Source of the DNA: Sulfurovum sp.
GTDB taxonomy: Bacteria > Campylobacterota > Campylobacteria > Campylobacterales > Sulfurovaceae
Assembly: GCA_003978395.1 (NCBI GenBank)
Contig: QNZV01000139.1
Span: forward strand, 1 to 60,001
Direction of reading: 5' to 3'
DNA length: 60,001 nt
Made by a program: the position numbers and the translations under genes. Shown here one piece after another: positions 24,981-33,262 of the stretch (position 1 is the first letter of the stretch; each line of letters starts with the position of its first letter). Below the pieces are notes generated by a model, which saw nothing but the letters and a program-made list of their open reading frames with translations, did no database searches and was not told the origin of the DNA.

Positions 24981-27548
24981 TTATAAATTTTCTTGCAAAT
25001 AAGCTAACGCTTTTTCTTTCGCTTCCCCTATCTTAGAAGCATCTTTTCCACCTGCTTGAGCAAAGTCTGGTCTTCCACCACCTCCACCACCAAGAATAGG
25101 AGCTATTGCTTTAATCCAATTTCCTGCTTTTACATTTGTCTCTTTTGAACCACAAGCAATCAGAACTTTATCGCCTTTTTTCTGAAAGAGCATAATCGCA
25201 ACATTTGAATATCTATTTTTAGCTTCATCAATAAGCTCTTTAATATCTCCTGCTTCAACCTCTTCTACAATAGTAGTAACACCATTAATCTCAGATGCTA
25301 TCAACTCTTTTTTAGTAGAATTTAGAGCTATTTTAAGTTCTGATTTCAATGTTTTGACATCTTCTTTTAGTTTATTAATCCCTGCTATTGGATTTTGGTT
25401 TTTAAGTGCTTCTTTCACTTCATTGAGTGATGCTCTTAGGGCATGAACTTCCAAAAGAGCTGATTTACTACAGATAGCTTCTATTCGTCGAACTCCAGCA
25501 CTTACACCAGACTCTTTGGTAATCATAAATAGACCAATTTCAGAAGCATTATTCACATGCGTTCCTCCACAAAGCTCAACCGATGCATCTCCAAAGCTTA
25601 CAACTCTAACTTCATCTCCATATTTTTCGCCAAAGAGTGCCATAGCTCCTGAATTTTTAGCTTCATCAACACTCATTATTTTTGTAATTCCTGAAATATT
25701 ACGAGAGATTTTATCGTTTACCCACGCTTCAACACGCTCTAACTCTTCATTTGTCATCGCTTTAGGATGAGAAAAGTCAAAACGTAAACGTTTATCATCA
25801 TTCAAAGAACCTGCTTGTGCAATGTGGTCGCCTAAAATTTCTCTAAGTCCTGCATGGAGTAGGTGGGTTGCAGAGTGATGACGTTCAATCTCTGCTCTTC
25901 TGTTGTGAACGATTGCTTCTACTTGGTCGCATACTTTAATAGACCCTTCTACTTCTGAAAGGTTCATCTCTAGGAATTTTTTAGTATCTACTACTTTAAC
26001 TGTTGCTTTTTCATTGTTAAAATCCAATATTCCTGTATCGCCTACTTGTCCACCTGATTCAGCATAGAAAGGTGTATTACTTAAAAATACCCAACCTTTT
26101 CCATTAATCTCTTCTACTCGTTTAAAGTTTTCATCAAGTAGTGCTAAAACCGTTGCTTTACTTGAAGTTGTGCTGTAGCCTACAAACTCATTCACTCCAA
26201 AATGCTCTTTTATCTCTTTGAAATCTCCTGTAGCTGATGCTTCTCCTGTACCTTTCCATCCTGCTTTTGATTGTGCTTTTTGGGCTTCAAGTTTTTTGTT
26301 AAAAGCATCTGTATCGAGTTTAATACCTTTCTCTCTTAACATATCTTCTGTAAGGTCAAGAGGGAAACCGTAGGTATCGTTGAGTTTAAATGCCACTTCT
26401 CCATTAAACATATCGGTAGTTTTTTCAAGTTGGGTATTAAAGAGTTTAATTCCATCTTCAATGGTCTTAAAGAAACGCTCCTCTTCTAGTTTCATAGAGG
26501 TTTTAATACTCTCTGCTCTCTCTACTAGATAGTGATACTGCTTTCCCATGCTCTCTACTAGAGTATCTACCATTTTATACATAAATGGTTCACGAAGACC
26601 CAGTAGATAACCATGACGAATGGCACGTCTCATAATTCTTCTGAGTACATACCCTCGACCATCTTTATCAAAGTTAACTCCTTGTGCAAGTAGAAATGAA
26701 CATGAACGTAAATGGTCAGCTATAACACGATAGGAAGCAGAATTAGAAGCATTATAATCATACGGTATTCCCACAAGTTCAGCAATTTTATCTATGTAAG
26801 GCATAAATAGAGAGGAGTGATAGTTATTTAGTACCCCCTCTTTAATGGCTACAACACGCTCAAATCCCATACCTGTATCAATACTTGGTTTTGGAAGTGG
26901 ATGAAGTGTTCCCTCTGCATCTCTTTCATACTGCATAAATACCAAATTCCAAATCTCTAAGAAACGGTCTCCCTCTCCACCCATATAATCCTCTTCGCCT
27001 GAAAAGTGTTCTTCTCCTTGGTCATAGAAAATTTCAGAACATGGACCACAAGCACCTGTATCGCCCATTGCCCAAAAGTTCTCTTTGTCATCAAATTTTA
27101 TAATTCTATCTTTTGCAATGTGTTTTTGCCACAACTCATACGCTTCATCATCCTCTTCATGAACGGTAACCCACAGCTTATCAGTTGGTAGGTTTAGGTA
27201 CTTTTCTGAAGTAATAAACTCCCAAGCATATGCCATGACCTCTTCTTTGAAGTAATCTCCAAACGAGAAGTTACCCAACATCTCAAAAAGTGTATGGTGT
27301 CGTGCTGTGTAACCAACATTATCAAGGTCATTGTGTTTCCCACCTGCACGAATACAGGTTTGAGAACTTGTTGCACGAGGAGGGTTTGGAATTGGTGCAT
27401 CTCCTGTAAATATACTTTTGAAAGGAACCATTCCTGCATTAACAAACATTAATGTACCATCATCATCAATTGGAACTAAAGGACTACTTGCATTAAGCGT
27501 ATGTCCCTTGCTTTGAAAAAAATCTAGAAAACTTTGTCTAATATCCAT
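24981..27548 (-). CDS. alaS: Alanyl-tRNA synthetase
   Basis: This 855-residue cytoplasmic class II synthetase charges tRNA-Ala. The catalytic domain (about residues 1-400) starts RQSFLDFFQSKGHT and has GDTGACGPCSEIFYDQG (about 158-174). The editing domain holds the zinc/editing motifs HHSATHLLH (about 554-562) and CGGTHV (about 657-662). The C-terminal DHHA1 region ends with the Gly-run GGGGGGRPDFAQAGG. The length matches the bacterial family. A perfect 17-base palindrome lies 47-63 bases upstream of its start. Confidence 0.97.
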   Translation of the reverse strand: MDIRQSFLDFFQSKGHTLNASSPLVPIDDDGTLMFVNAGMVPFKSIFTGDAPIPNPPRATSSQTCIRAGGKHNDLDNVGYTARHHTLFEMLGNFSFGDYFKEEVMAYAWEFITSEKYLNLPTDKLWVTVHEEDDEAYELWQKHIAKDRIIKFDDKENFWAMGDTGACGPCSEIFYDQGEEHFSGEEDYMGGEGDRFLEIWNLVFMQYERDAEGTLHPLPKPSIDTGMGFERVVAIKEGVLNNYHSSLFMPYIDKIAELVGIPYDYNASNSASYRVIADHLRSCSFLLAQGVNFDKDGRGYVLRRIMRRAIRHGYLLGLREPFMYKMVDTLVESMGKQYHYLVERAESIKTSMKLEEERFFKTIEDGIKLFNTQLEKTTDMFNGEVAFKLNDTYGFPLDLTEDMLREKGIKLDTDAFNKKLEAQKAQSKAGWKGTGEASATGDFKEIKEHFGVNEFVGYSTTSSKATVLALLDENFKRVEEINGKGWVFLSNTPFYAESGGQVGDTGILDFNNEKATVKVVDTKKFLEMNLSEVEGSIKVCDQVEAIVHNRRAEIERHHSATHLLHAGLREILGDHIAQAGSLNDDKRLRFDFSHPKAMTNEELERVEAWVNDKISRNISGITKIMSVDEAKNSGAMALFGEKYGDEVRVVSFGDASVELCGGTHVNNASEIGLFMITKESGVSAGVRRIEAICSKSALLEVHALRASLNEVKEALKNQNPIAGINKLKEDVKTLKSELKIALNSTKKELIASEINGVTTIVEEVEAGDIKELIDEAKNRYSNVAIMLFQKKGDKVLIACGSKETNVKAGNWIKAIAPILGGGGGGRPDFAQAGGKDASKIGEAKEKALAYLQENL

Positions 27549-27594
27549 TGTAAAACCCTGTGTTATAAATTGTGGTTATTTTACCTAAAATGTG

Positions 27595-27611
27595 GTTAAT
27601 AGGCTATTAAC
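27595..27611. promoter_or_regulatory. Palindrome upstream of alaS
   Basis: GTTAATAG-G-CTATTAAC is a perfect inverted repeat in the alaS/rpsP divergent region. TGTGGTTA is repeated 19 bases apart just beside it. This is a possible operator. In E. coli, AlaRS represses its own gene by binding a palindrome near the start of transcription. Confidence 0.4.
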
Positions 27612-27696
27612 TAGATTTACTTCTTTGAATCCACTCTTCTAAATGTATTGTAGTTAAAGTAAATATTAACTTTTTCAAGCATTTAATTATAAATAA

Positions 27697-27857
27697 TATG
27701 ATAGAATTCGGCTTTCAAAGCGTTGATGAGTGTTCTCTCATTAAGAACAGTTGTCAGTGCTTGTTTGTAGTTGTGTTCAATAGACAACTCCACAGTAATG
27801 TGTTTTGGGATTAGTTACCCCACATATTGAAATTAAAAAATATTTCAAGGAATTAAT
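27697..27857 (+). promoter_or_regulatory. Promoter and structured leader of the rpsP operon
   Basis: This covers most of a 309-base gene-free region between alaS and rpsP. A -10-like TATGAT (27697-27702), overlapping TAGAAT, would start RNA near 27709-27714. About 145 bases of leader follow, with three consecutive possible hairpins: TGTTCT-N7-AGAACA (27731-27749), AGTTGT-N9-ACAACT (27769-27789), and ATGTG-tttt-GGG-N8-CCC-CACAT (27798-27825). CAAGGAATTAAT then leads to the ATG. This could be an autogenous ribosomal-protein site; no known riboswitch was recognised. Confidence 0.5.
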
Positions 27858-28085
27858 ATGACAACAATTAGACTTACAAGAATGGGTAGAAAAAAAATGC
27901 CATTTTACAGAATCGTAGTAACAGACAGCAGAAAAAGAAGAGATGGTGGTTGGATTGAATCAATTGGTCACTATAATCCAATGATTAAAGAGAATAATTT
28001 GACTGTTGATACAGAGAGATTAGATTACTGGGTTTCTGTTGGTGCTCAAATGAGTGATAGAGTTAAGAAAATTACAGGAAAATAG
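27858..28085 (+). CDS. rpsP: 30S ribosomal protein S16
   Basis: This 75-residue basic ribosomal protein is a primary 16S rRNA binder needed for 30S assembly. The start TIRLTRMGRKKMPFYRIVV and the block DGGWIESIGHYNP (about residues 30-42) are diagnostic. AAGGA precedes the ATG. It is the first gene of the five-gene unit rpsP, KH protein, rimM, trmD, rplS. In many relatives ffh lies directly upstream; here ffh is about 28 kb away at 56490. Confidence 0.97.
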   Translation: MTTIRLTRMGRKKMPFYRIVVTDSRKRRDGGWIESIGHYNPMIKENNLTVDTERLDYWVSVGAQMSDRVKKITGK

Positions 28086-28087
28086 AG

Positions 28088-28330
28088 ATGGTTGTTGATT
28101 TCGTTACTGAATATACCAAGCTTTTAGTTAATCATCCAGAAGATATTGCTGTTTCTATCAAAAATATCGAGGAGAACTATAATGAGATTACTATCATAGC
28201 TAATAGCGACGATGTAGGTAAACTTATTGGTAAAGAAGGGCGAATGATCAACTCTATTAAAACGGTAATCTCTGCGTGTAAAGCAAAGGGTGGTTCAAAT
28301 TATCGTGTTAATGTAGAATCTAAAAAATAA
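28088..28330 (+). CDS. khpA: KH-domain RNA-binding protein (KhpA/YlqC type)
   Basis: This 80-residue protein is a single type II KH domain with the GxxG loop in DDVGKLIGKEGRMINSIKTV (about residues 41-60). It binds RNA and, in other bacteria, is a small RNA chaperone-like partner. It begins 2 nt after the rpsP stop and ends 3 nt before rimM, the conserved position of this gene between rpsP and rimM. Confidence 0.93.
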   Translation: MVVDFVTEYTKLLVNHPEDIAVSIKNIEENYNEITIIANSDDVGKLIGKEGRMINSIKTVISACKAKGGSNYRVNVESKK

Positions 28331-28333
28331 TAT

Positions 28334-28864
28334 ATGAATCAACCTAAACGTTTTTTTATAGCCCAAGTGGGTAAAACCCATGGACTTCATGGAGATTTAA
28401 AACTCCATATTCACACCGATTTTCCAGAACAATTTAAAGCAGGTTATAGCTTTCAGTCTAGTGCTGGATTACTTGAAATTAATGAAGTAAATCTTACTCG
28501 TGGTCTTATCTCTTTTAAGGGATATTCAGGTATTGACTATGCAAAAAAGTTAACCAATGTAAAAATTTACGCTTCATTAGAAGAGACACGAGAACGATGT
28601 GAATTAAAAGATGATGAACATTTTTGGTTTGAGATAGAAGAGTGTTCTGTAATGGAAGATGATGTTCTATTGGGAAAAATCTCACAAATGCAACGTCTTG
28701 CTGATGTGGATTATCTTTTTATAGAGACAGATGAAAAATTGGTAAAAGAGGGTTTATCGAAAACTTTTTTAGTTCCTTATATTGATAGATATATTATTAA
28801 AAAAGATATGGAAGCTAAACTCATCTTTACCAAAGACGCTAAAGAGATTTTAGAAGCTTCTTAG
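28334..28864 (+). CDS. rimM: Ribosome maturation factor RimM
   Basis: This 176-residue protein helps maturation of the 30S head and binds S19. The N-terminal RimM domain starts FFIAQVGKTHGLHGDLKLHI (about residues 7-26). The C-terminal PRC-barrel domain has EHFWFEIEECSVMEDD (about 96-111) and LVPYIDRYIIKKD (about 153-165). The length matches the family. It lies 3 nt after the KH gene and 1 nt before trmD, in tight translational coupling. Confidence 0.94.
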   Translation: MNQPKRFFIAQVGKTHGLHGDLKLHIHTDFPEQFKAGYSFQSSAGLLEINEVNLTRGLISFKGYSGIDYAKKLTNVKIYASLEETRERCELKDDEHFWFEIEECSVMEDDVLLGKISQMQRLADVDYLFIETDEKLVKEGLSKTFLVPYIDRYIIKKDMEAKLIFTKDAKEILEAS

Positions 28865-28865
28865 T

Positions 28866-29546
28866 ATGAAATTCTCTTTTGTAACTCTTTTCCCTTCTCT
28901 TATTAAAGGATATTTTTCAGACTCTATTTTAGCCAGAGCTATTGATAAAAAGCTTATAGAGGTTGAGTATCTTAATCCAAGAGATTACACACTCAATAAG
29001 CACGGAAAAGTAGATGAGCCAATGATTGGTGGAGGAGCAGGAATGTTAATGACTCCTCAACCTCTTTTTGATTCGATTAAAGCTATTAAAAGTGTTTCAG
29101 ATAAGATTCATGTAGTTGTGGCGACTCCTGTAGGTAAGCCATTTAGACAAAATGATGCAAAGCGTTTAGCACAAAAAGAGCATGTTGTTTTTGTGTCGGG
29201 GCGTTATGAAGGGATAGATGAACGTTTTATAGAAGAGGTTGCAGATGAACTCTTTTCTATTGGCGATTTTATCTTGACAGGTGGCGAATTGGCTTCGATG
29301 GTTATGTGTGATGCTATTGCACGAAATGTGAATGGTGTACTAGGAAATAGTGACTCTTTGAGTGTTGAAAGTTTTGAAGCTTCAGCATTGGAAGCACCAT
29401 CGTTTAGTAAACCTAAGATTTATAATGAAATTGGCGTTCCATCAGAATTATTAAAGGGAAATCACGCTAAAATTTCGGACTTAAAAAATGCTATGGCAAA
29501 GTGTAAAACAAAATACTTTAGACCTGATATGCATAAACAACTCTAA
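28866..29546 (+). CDS. trmD: tRNA (guanine-37-N1)-methyltransferase
   Basis: This is a 226-residue SPOUT enzyme that makes m1G37 in tRNAs to prevent frameshifting, using S-adenosylmethionine. The motifs of the knotted site are visible: MIGGGAGMLMTP (about residues 54-65), FVSGRYEGIDERFIE (about 109-123) and FSIGDFILTGGELA (about 130-143). The C-terminal DNA/tRNA-binding domain ends in DMHKQL. It follows rimM by 1 nt and precedes rplS by 28 nt. Confidence 0.96.
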   Translation: MKFSFVTLFPSLIKGYFSDSILARAIDKKLIEVEYLNPRDYTLNKHGKVDEPMIGGGAGMLMTPQPLFDSIKAIKSVSDKIHVVVATPVGKPFRQNDAKRLAQKEHVVFVSGRYEGIDERFIEEVADELFSIGDFILTGGELASMVMCDAIARNVNGVLGNSDSLSVESFEASALEAPSFSKPKIYNEIGVPSELLKGNHAKISDLKNAMAKCKTKYFRPDMHKQL

Positions 29547-29574
29547 ATTAATAGAGTAATAATACAAAGGTAGT

Positions 29575-29937
29575 ATGATGAGAAATAAATATATTGAAAG
29601 CTTTGAGCAAGCTCAATTAGAAAATAAAAGTGTTCCTGATTTTAGAGCAGGAGATACATTGAGAATTGCTGTTAGAATTAAAGAGGGTGAAAAGACTAGA
29701 GTTCAGAACTATGAGGGTGTTTGTATCGCTCTTAGAGGTCAAGGTACAGGTCGTACAATGATGGTTAGACGAATTGGTGCTAACTCTGTTGGTGTTGAGA
29801 GAATTTTCCCTCTATATTCTGAAAGTATTGAGAGTATTACTGTTCTTAGACGAGGACGTGTTAGACGTGCTAAACTTTTCTATCTTAGAGCATTAAAAGG
29901 TAAAAAAGCTAGAATCAAAGAGCTTAGAAGAAAATAG
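29575..29937 (+). CDS. rplS: 50S ribosomal protein L19
   Basis: This 120-residue basic protein lies at the 30S-50S interface. The block DTLRIAVRIKEGEKTRVQ (about residues 27-44), the segment FEGVCIALRGQG-like YEGVCIALRGQG and RRGRVRRAKLFYLRALKGKKAR (in parts, about 92-113) are diagnostic. The start may be the second of two adjacent ATG triplets (ATGATG). A strong terminator follows, making it the last gene of the rpsP operon. Confidence 0.96.
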   Translation: MMRNKYIESFEQAQLENKSVPDFRAGDTLRIAVRIKEGEKTRVQNYEGVCIALRGQGTGRTMMVRRIGANSVGVERIFPLYSESIESITVLRRGRVRRAKLFYLRALKGKKARIKELRRK

Positions 29938-29971
29938 TTTTTTCTTTCGAGTGATTTCTCGCACACTATTA

Positions 29972-30003
29972 AAGAGGGCTCTTCCCCTCTTATTTTTATT
30001 TTA
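29972..30003 (+). terminator. Terminator of the rpsP operon
   Basis: The stem AAGAGGG-ctcttc-CCCTCTT (29972-29991) is followed by ATTTTTATTTTA, a classic factor-independent layout 34 bases after the rplS stop. Confidence 0.8.
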
Positions 30004-30040
30004 TTCCACTTCATTTTTATTAATCTTTTAAATACTTTGT

Positions 30041-30046
30041 TATAAT
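30041..30046 (+). promoter_or_regulatory. Probable -10 box for the 30076 gene
   Basis: TTGTTATAAT lies 29 bases before the GTG start, directly downstream of the operon terminator, so the next gene pair has its own promoter. Confidence 0.55.
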
Positions 30047-30075
30047 ACCCTATATTTTTCATAAGGAACTAATCT

Positions 30076-30687
30076 GTGAACTTTTTACAAAAAATTGCAC
30101 AACGCTTACTGTTGGTTTTACAGTTTATACTTGTTTTTCTTTTTATACTTTTTGAAGAGATTATTTGGGAAGGTATTGCTAAACCAATCTATAACAAGAT
30201 TGAATCTTGGCATATTACTCAAAAGCTTGAAGGAAAAATAGCAAATAGTAATCGTTATATTATTTTGTTGGTTTTCCTTTCATTTCTTCTTGGTGTTGAA
30301 GGTGCAGGTTTACTTGCAGGAGTCTTTTTTATACAAGGTAAAATGCTTTTTGGTTTGATTCTTTATATTGCCAAAATACCTATTGCTGCATTTGTATTTT
30401 GGCTATTTAAAGCAGGGAAAAAGAAGCTTTTGAGTTTTAATTGGTTTCGTTGGGCGTATCAGAAGTTAATGAATAGTTTGGATTGGATAAAAAAATTAGA
30501 AATCTACAAATCGACCATGGCAATGATGTTGACTCTTAAAGAGAAAATAAAAAAGAACTGGAAGAGTTTTAAAGATAAATATTTTGATAAAAATAGCTCT
30601 TTTACAGAAGAGTTAAAATCATTTTATAACTATATGAAAAATTTTAAAAAAAATATAAAAAAAAGAAAAGAAGATAAAAATGACTAA
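30076..30687 (+). CDS. Hypothetical membrane protein
   Basis: This 203-residue protein starts at GTG, with AAGGA 8 nt upstream. Three hydrophobic segments are visible: about residues 10-31 (LLLVLQFILVFLFILF), 60-84 (YIILLVFLSFLLGVEGAGLLAG) and 90-110. A long lysine-rich cytoplasmic tail (about 115-203) with predicted helices ends KKRKEDKND. I do not recognise a domain. Its last 8 bases overlap the start of the DnaQ-like exonuclease gene, so the two are coupled. Confidence 0.75.
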   Translation: MNFLQKIAQRLLLVLQFILVFLFILFEEIIWEGIAKPIYNKIESWHITQKLEGKIANSNRYIILLVFLSFLLGVEGAGLLAGVFFIQGKMLFGLILYIAKIPIAAFVFWLFKAGKKKLLSFNWFRWAYQKLMNSLDWIKKLEIYKSTMAMMLTLKEKIKKNWKSFKDKYFDKNSSFTEELKSFYNYMKNFKKNIKKRKEDKND

Positions 30688-31423
30688 ATATGTTTTGTTT
30701 GATACTGAAACAACAGGGAATCAAAAAGAGGATAGAATTATACAGATTGGTGCAATGGTTGTTGGTAGCCGAGGCGAAGTTGAAGTTTATGATGAGTTGT
30801 GTTCATCAGATGTTGATATTAAAATAGAGGCGATGGAAGTACATAATATTACTCCTGATTTATTAATAGGTAAAAATCCATTTGTTGCTACTAAATTTTG
30901 GAATGATTTAAAGCAATTAAATAGTGAAAATAACTATTTAATCGCTCATAATATTCAGTTTGATTTGGGGATGTTAGAGAAAGAGGGGTTTAGTAATCGC
31001 ATGAAGCTTATTGATACACTTCGTTGTTCTAAACATCTATATCCTGATTCTGAGTATCATAGACTTCAATACTTTAGATACTCTTTGGGACTTTATAAAG
31101 ATGAAGAGAGAGAGGCATGTAAACATAATATTGTTATTAAAGCTCATGATGCTATTGGAGATGTTTTGGTGATGAAACTACTCCTATCTAAACTAGTAGC
31201 ACAAGTCAAAGAGCAGTATAGAGGAGTGAATCCTATGGTTAAATTAGAAGAGTTAACACGAACTCCTGTCATGATGAAAAGTTTTAAATTTGGAAAGTAT
31301 AAAGGTGAAGAGATAACCGATATTGCACGCTCAGATGCAGGATATATTAGATGGATGTTAAAATCTTTGGAGTTGGATGAAGATTTAAAATATACTCTTG
31401 AACGTATTTTAGAAAATGTTTAA
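30680..31423 (+). CDS. DnaQ-like 3'-5' exonuclease
   Basis: This 247-residue protein has the DEDD exonuclease fold: ExoI YVLFDTETTG (about residues 4-13), ExoII LIAHNIQFDLGML (about 87-99) and ExoIII HDAIGDVLVMK (about 155-165). The His one turn before the last Asp marks the DEDDh type. A C-terminal extension (SFKFGKYKGEEITDIARSD...YIRWML, about 200-230) resembles the DUF3820-like module often attached to DNA polymerase III epsilon-like proteins. The lack of a polymerase-clamp motif and the coupling to a membrane-protein gene suggest a separate nuclease rather than the main proofreading subunit. Confidence 0.85.
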   Translation: MTKYVLFDTETTGNQKEDRIIQIGAMVVGSRGEVEVYDELCSSDVDIKIEAMEVHNITPDLLIGKNPFVATKFWNDLKQLNSENNYLIAHNIQFDLGMLEKEGFSNRMKLIDTLRCSKHLYPDSEYHRLQYFRYSLGLYKDEEREACKHNIVIKAHDAIGDVLVMKLLLSKLVAQVKEQYRGVNPMVKLEELTRTPVMMKSFKFGKYKGEEITDIARSDAGYIRWMLKSLELDEDLKYTLERILENV

Positions 31424-31451
31424 ACTTTATGGGTTTTTCCCATAAAGTTTA
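31421..31451. terminator. Bidirectional terminator
   Basis: The perfect 13-bp stem TAAACTTTATGGG / CCCATAAAGTTTA surrounds a TTTTT loop. It starts at the exonuclease stop codon and is followed by ATTTTTAA, just ahead of the convergent mltB end. Confidence 0.75.
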
Positions 31452-31455
31452 ATTT

Positions 31456-32676
31456 TTAACGACGACTATAATAAGCATTTTTAACAGCTTGAGCCAGTTG
31501 ATGTACAGCCATAGCATAATGGTCTTTTGGATTATATCTGGTAATAGCATAGAAATTTTTTGTTCCCCACCAGAGCTCATCTCGGTCATATCGGCTCAGT
31601 TTAATTAGTGATACATCCCCTCGATATCCAAAAAAGTTAGATACGGGTCTAATTCCTAATGATAATAGATGTCTTTGTGTGTAGTTTGATTTAAATCCTG
31701 TAGTTAGACCATAAAATCTTCTTTTGTTATATTGGGTTTTGACTGCAACAGGTATACGATTATTCCATTTTCCACGCTCTTTAAAGTATTTGGCAATAGA
31801 ACCAATAGCATCAGCTTTGTTAAAGAGATTAATATGTCCATCGTTATTAAAATCAACAGCATGTTGTCTAAAGGCTGTTGGCATAAATTGTGCCAGTCCA
31901 AAAGCACCTGCATAGGAACCTTTTATCTCTTGTGGGTCTAACCTTTCATCTCGTATCATCAGTAGATAACTCTCTAGTTCCCCTTTAAAAAATTTAGAAC
32001 GCTTTTTAAACTCTAGGGCTAAAGTCGTTAATGCATTCATTACAGAGTGCTTTCCTGTATAGCTACCAAAGTTAGTCTCTACTCCAATAATCCCAATAAT
32101 ATACTCTGGTGCAACACCATATGTTTGAGCAGCTCTATTTAATGCACTAAGATTCTCTCTCCAAAATGCAACACCGTTATTGATACGAGATGATGTCAAA
32201 AAATTTGCTCTATATTTATCCCATGCTCCAATTAGAGTAGTTTTACTGTATTTTGGTTTTGTTTTTTTAAAAACATTATATTTTTTCAATGCTTCTGTAT
32301 CTCTATCTACTGTTGAAAAGATAGTATTTAGTGTGTATCTATCATAATTGTATTTAGAGACCATCATGTTGATAAATTTTTTAAGGTTATAGTTGTTTCT
32401 GTATGCCCCACCAAGGTATCTGCTACGAGGAATAGTGTAACTAGATGGAATAACTTGTGGTGGAGTCTCTATATTGTAAAAAGGGGAATTGTTGATGGGT
32501 TGTCTGTTGACAACAGTAGGTTGTGTTGGTGTATATTCAGGGACAACAGTTATCTCTTGAGGACTATATATTGGTGTTTTAGTTGGAATATTCGTAGGTA
32601 CTGCTTGCTCTCTTTTTACACATCCAGTACTGATGAGAAGTATAGAGAGAAGCATTAACGCCTTGAGTTTTGTCAT
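31456..32676 (-). CDS. mltB: Lytic murein transglycosylase B, lipoprotein
   Basis: This 406-residue envelope lipoprotein cleaves peptidoglycan glycan strands to form anhydro-muropeptides. The lipobox LISTGC places the lipidated Cys at residue 19. A Pro/Thr-rich linker follows (about 25-80). The catalytic SLT_2 domain holds the Glu in IIGIIGVETNFGSYTG (about 195-210) and GAFGLAQFMPTAFRQHAVDFNNDG (in parts, about 262-285). LHxLAQAV-like AVHQLAQAVK is near the end. It is the last gene before the bidirectional terminator. Confidence 0.93.
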   Translation of the reverse strand: MTKLKALMLLSILLISTGCVKREQAVPTNIPTKTPIYSPQEITVVPEYTPTQPTVVNRQPINNSPFYNIETPPQVIPSSYTIPRSRYLGGAYRNNYNLKKFINMMVSKYNYDRYTLNTIFSTVDRDTEALKKYNVFKKTKPKYSKTTLIGAWDKYRANFLTSSRINNGVAFWRENLSALNRAAQTYGVAPEYIIGIIGVETNFGSYTGKHSVMNALTTLALEFKKRSKFFKGELESYLLMIRDERLDPQEIKGSYAGAFGLAQFMPTAFRQHAVDFNNDGHINLFNKADAIGSIAKYFKERGKWNNRIPVAVKTQYNKRRFYGLTTGFKSNYTQRHLLSLGIRPVSNFFGYRGDVSLIKLSRYDRDELWWGTKNFYAITRYNPKDHYAMAVHQLAQAVKNAYYSRR

Positions 32677-32732
32677 GATGAAATCCTTTTTTCTTGAATT
32701 CTAACATAACTTTGTGAATAAAAGTTGTTTCT

Positions 32733-33260
32733 TTATAAAAGGTAACTATTCTTGAATTCTACATAACGTTTTGCTGAAGCATAGAGTTCGGCTACCTCTT
32801 CATCTGTTAATTCACGTACTCTTTTGGCAGGAGTTCCCATAATAAGACTTCTTGGTGGAAAAACTTTATTTTTAGTTACAAGTGAACTTGCCCCTACAAT
32901 AGACTCTTTACCAATTACTGCACCATCTAAAATAGTAGCAGACATTCCAATAAGACAAGCATTTTCGATGGTACAACCATGTAACATTACTCGGTGTCCT
33001 ACCGTAACATCATCTCCTATAATTGTTGGGTTTCCATCAGACATATCTTCTTTTTTATGGTGAGTAACATGTACCATTGATAAATCTTGGATGGAGGTTC
33101 TATCGCCTATAGTAATAGAGTGAACATCGCCACGGATTACGGTTCCAAACCATATAGAGGAGTCTTCTCCTATGGTTGTTCTACCAACAACGGTTGCCCC
33201 TTGTGCTACCCATGCATTTTTTTTGAGAGTGGGAGTCCACTCTTTGTATTTAATTAACAT
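32733..33260 (-). CDS. Gamma-class carbonic anhydrase-like protein
   Basis: This 175-residue left-handed beta-helix protein is built of hexapeptide repeats, with short Ile/Val-rich rungs from about residue 15 to 145 (for example VVGRTTIGEDSSIWFG). The metal ligands of the gamma-carbonic anhydrase/YrdA family are present: His in MVHVTHHKK (about residues 63-71) and two His in VGHRVMLHGC (about 87-96). Activity varies in this family, so CO2 hydration is likely but not certain. It starts 3 nt downstream of ppk1 on the same strand and is probably co-transcribed. Confidence 0.88.
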   Translation of the reverse strand: MLIKYKEWTPTLKKNAWVAQGATVVGRTTIGEDSSIWFGTVIRGDVHSITIGDRTSIQDLSMVHVTHHKKEDMSDGNPTIIGDDVTVGHRVMLHGCTIENACLIGMSATILDGAVIGKESIVGASSLVTKNKVFPPRSLIMGTPAKRVRELTDEEVAELYASAKRYVEFKNSYLL

Positions 33261-33262
33261 CT

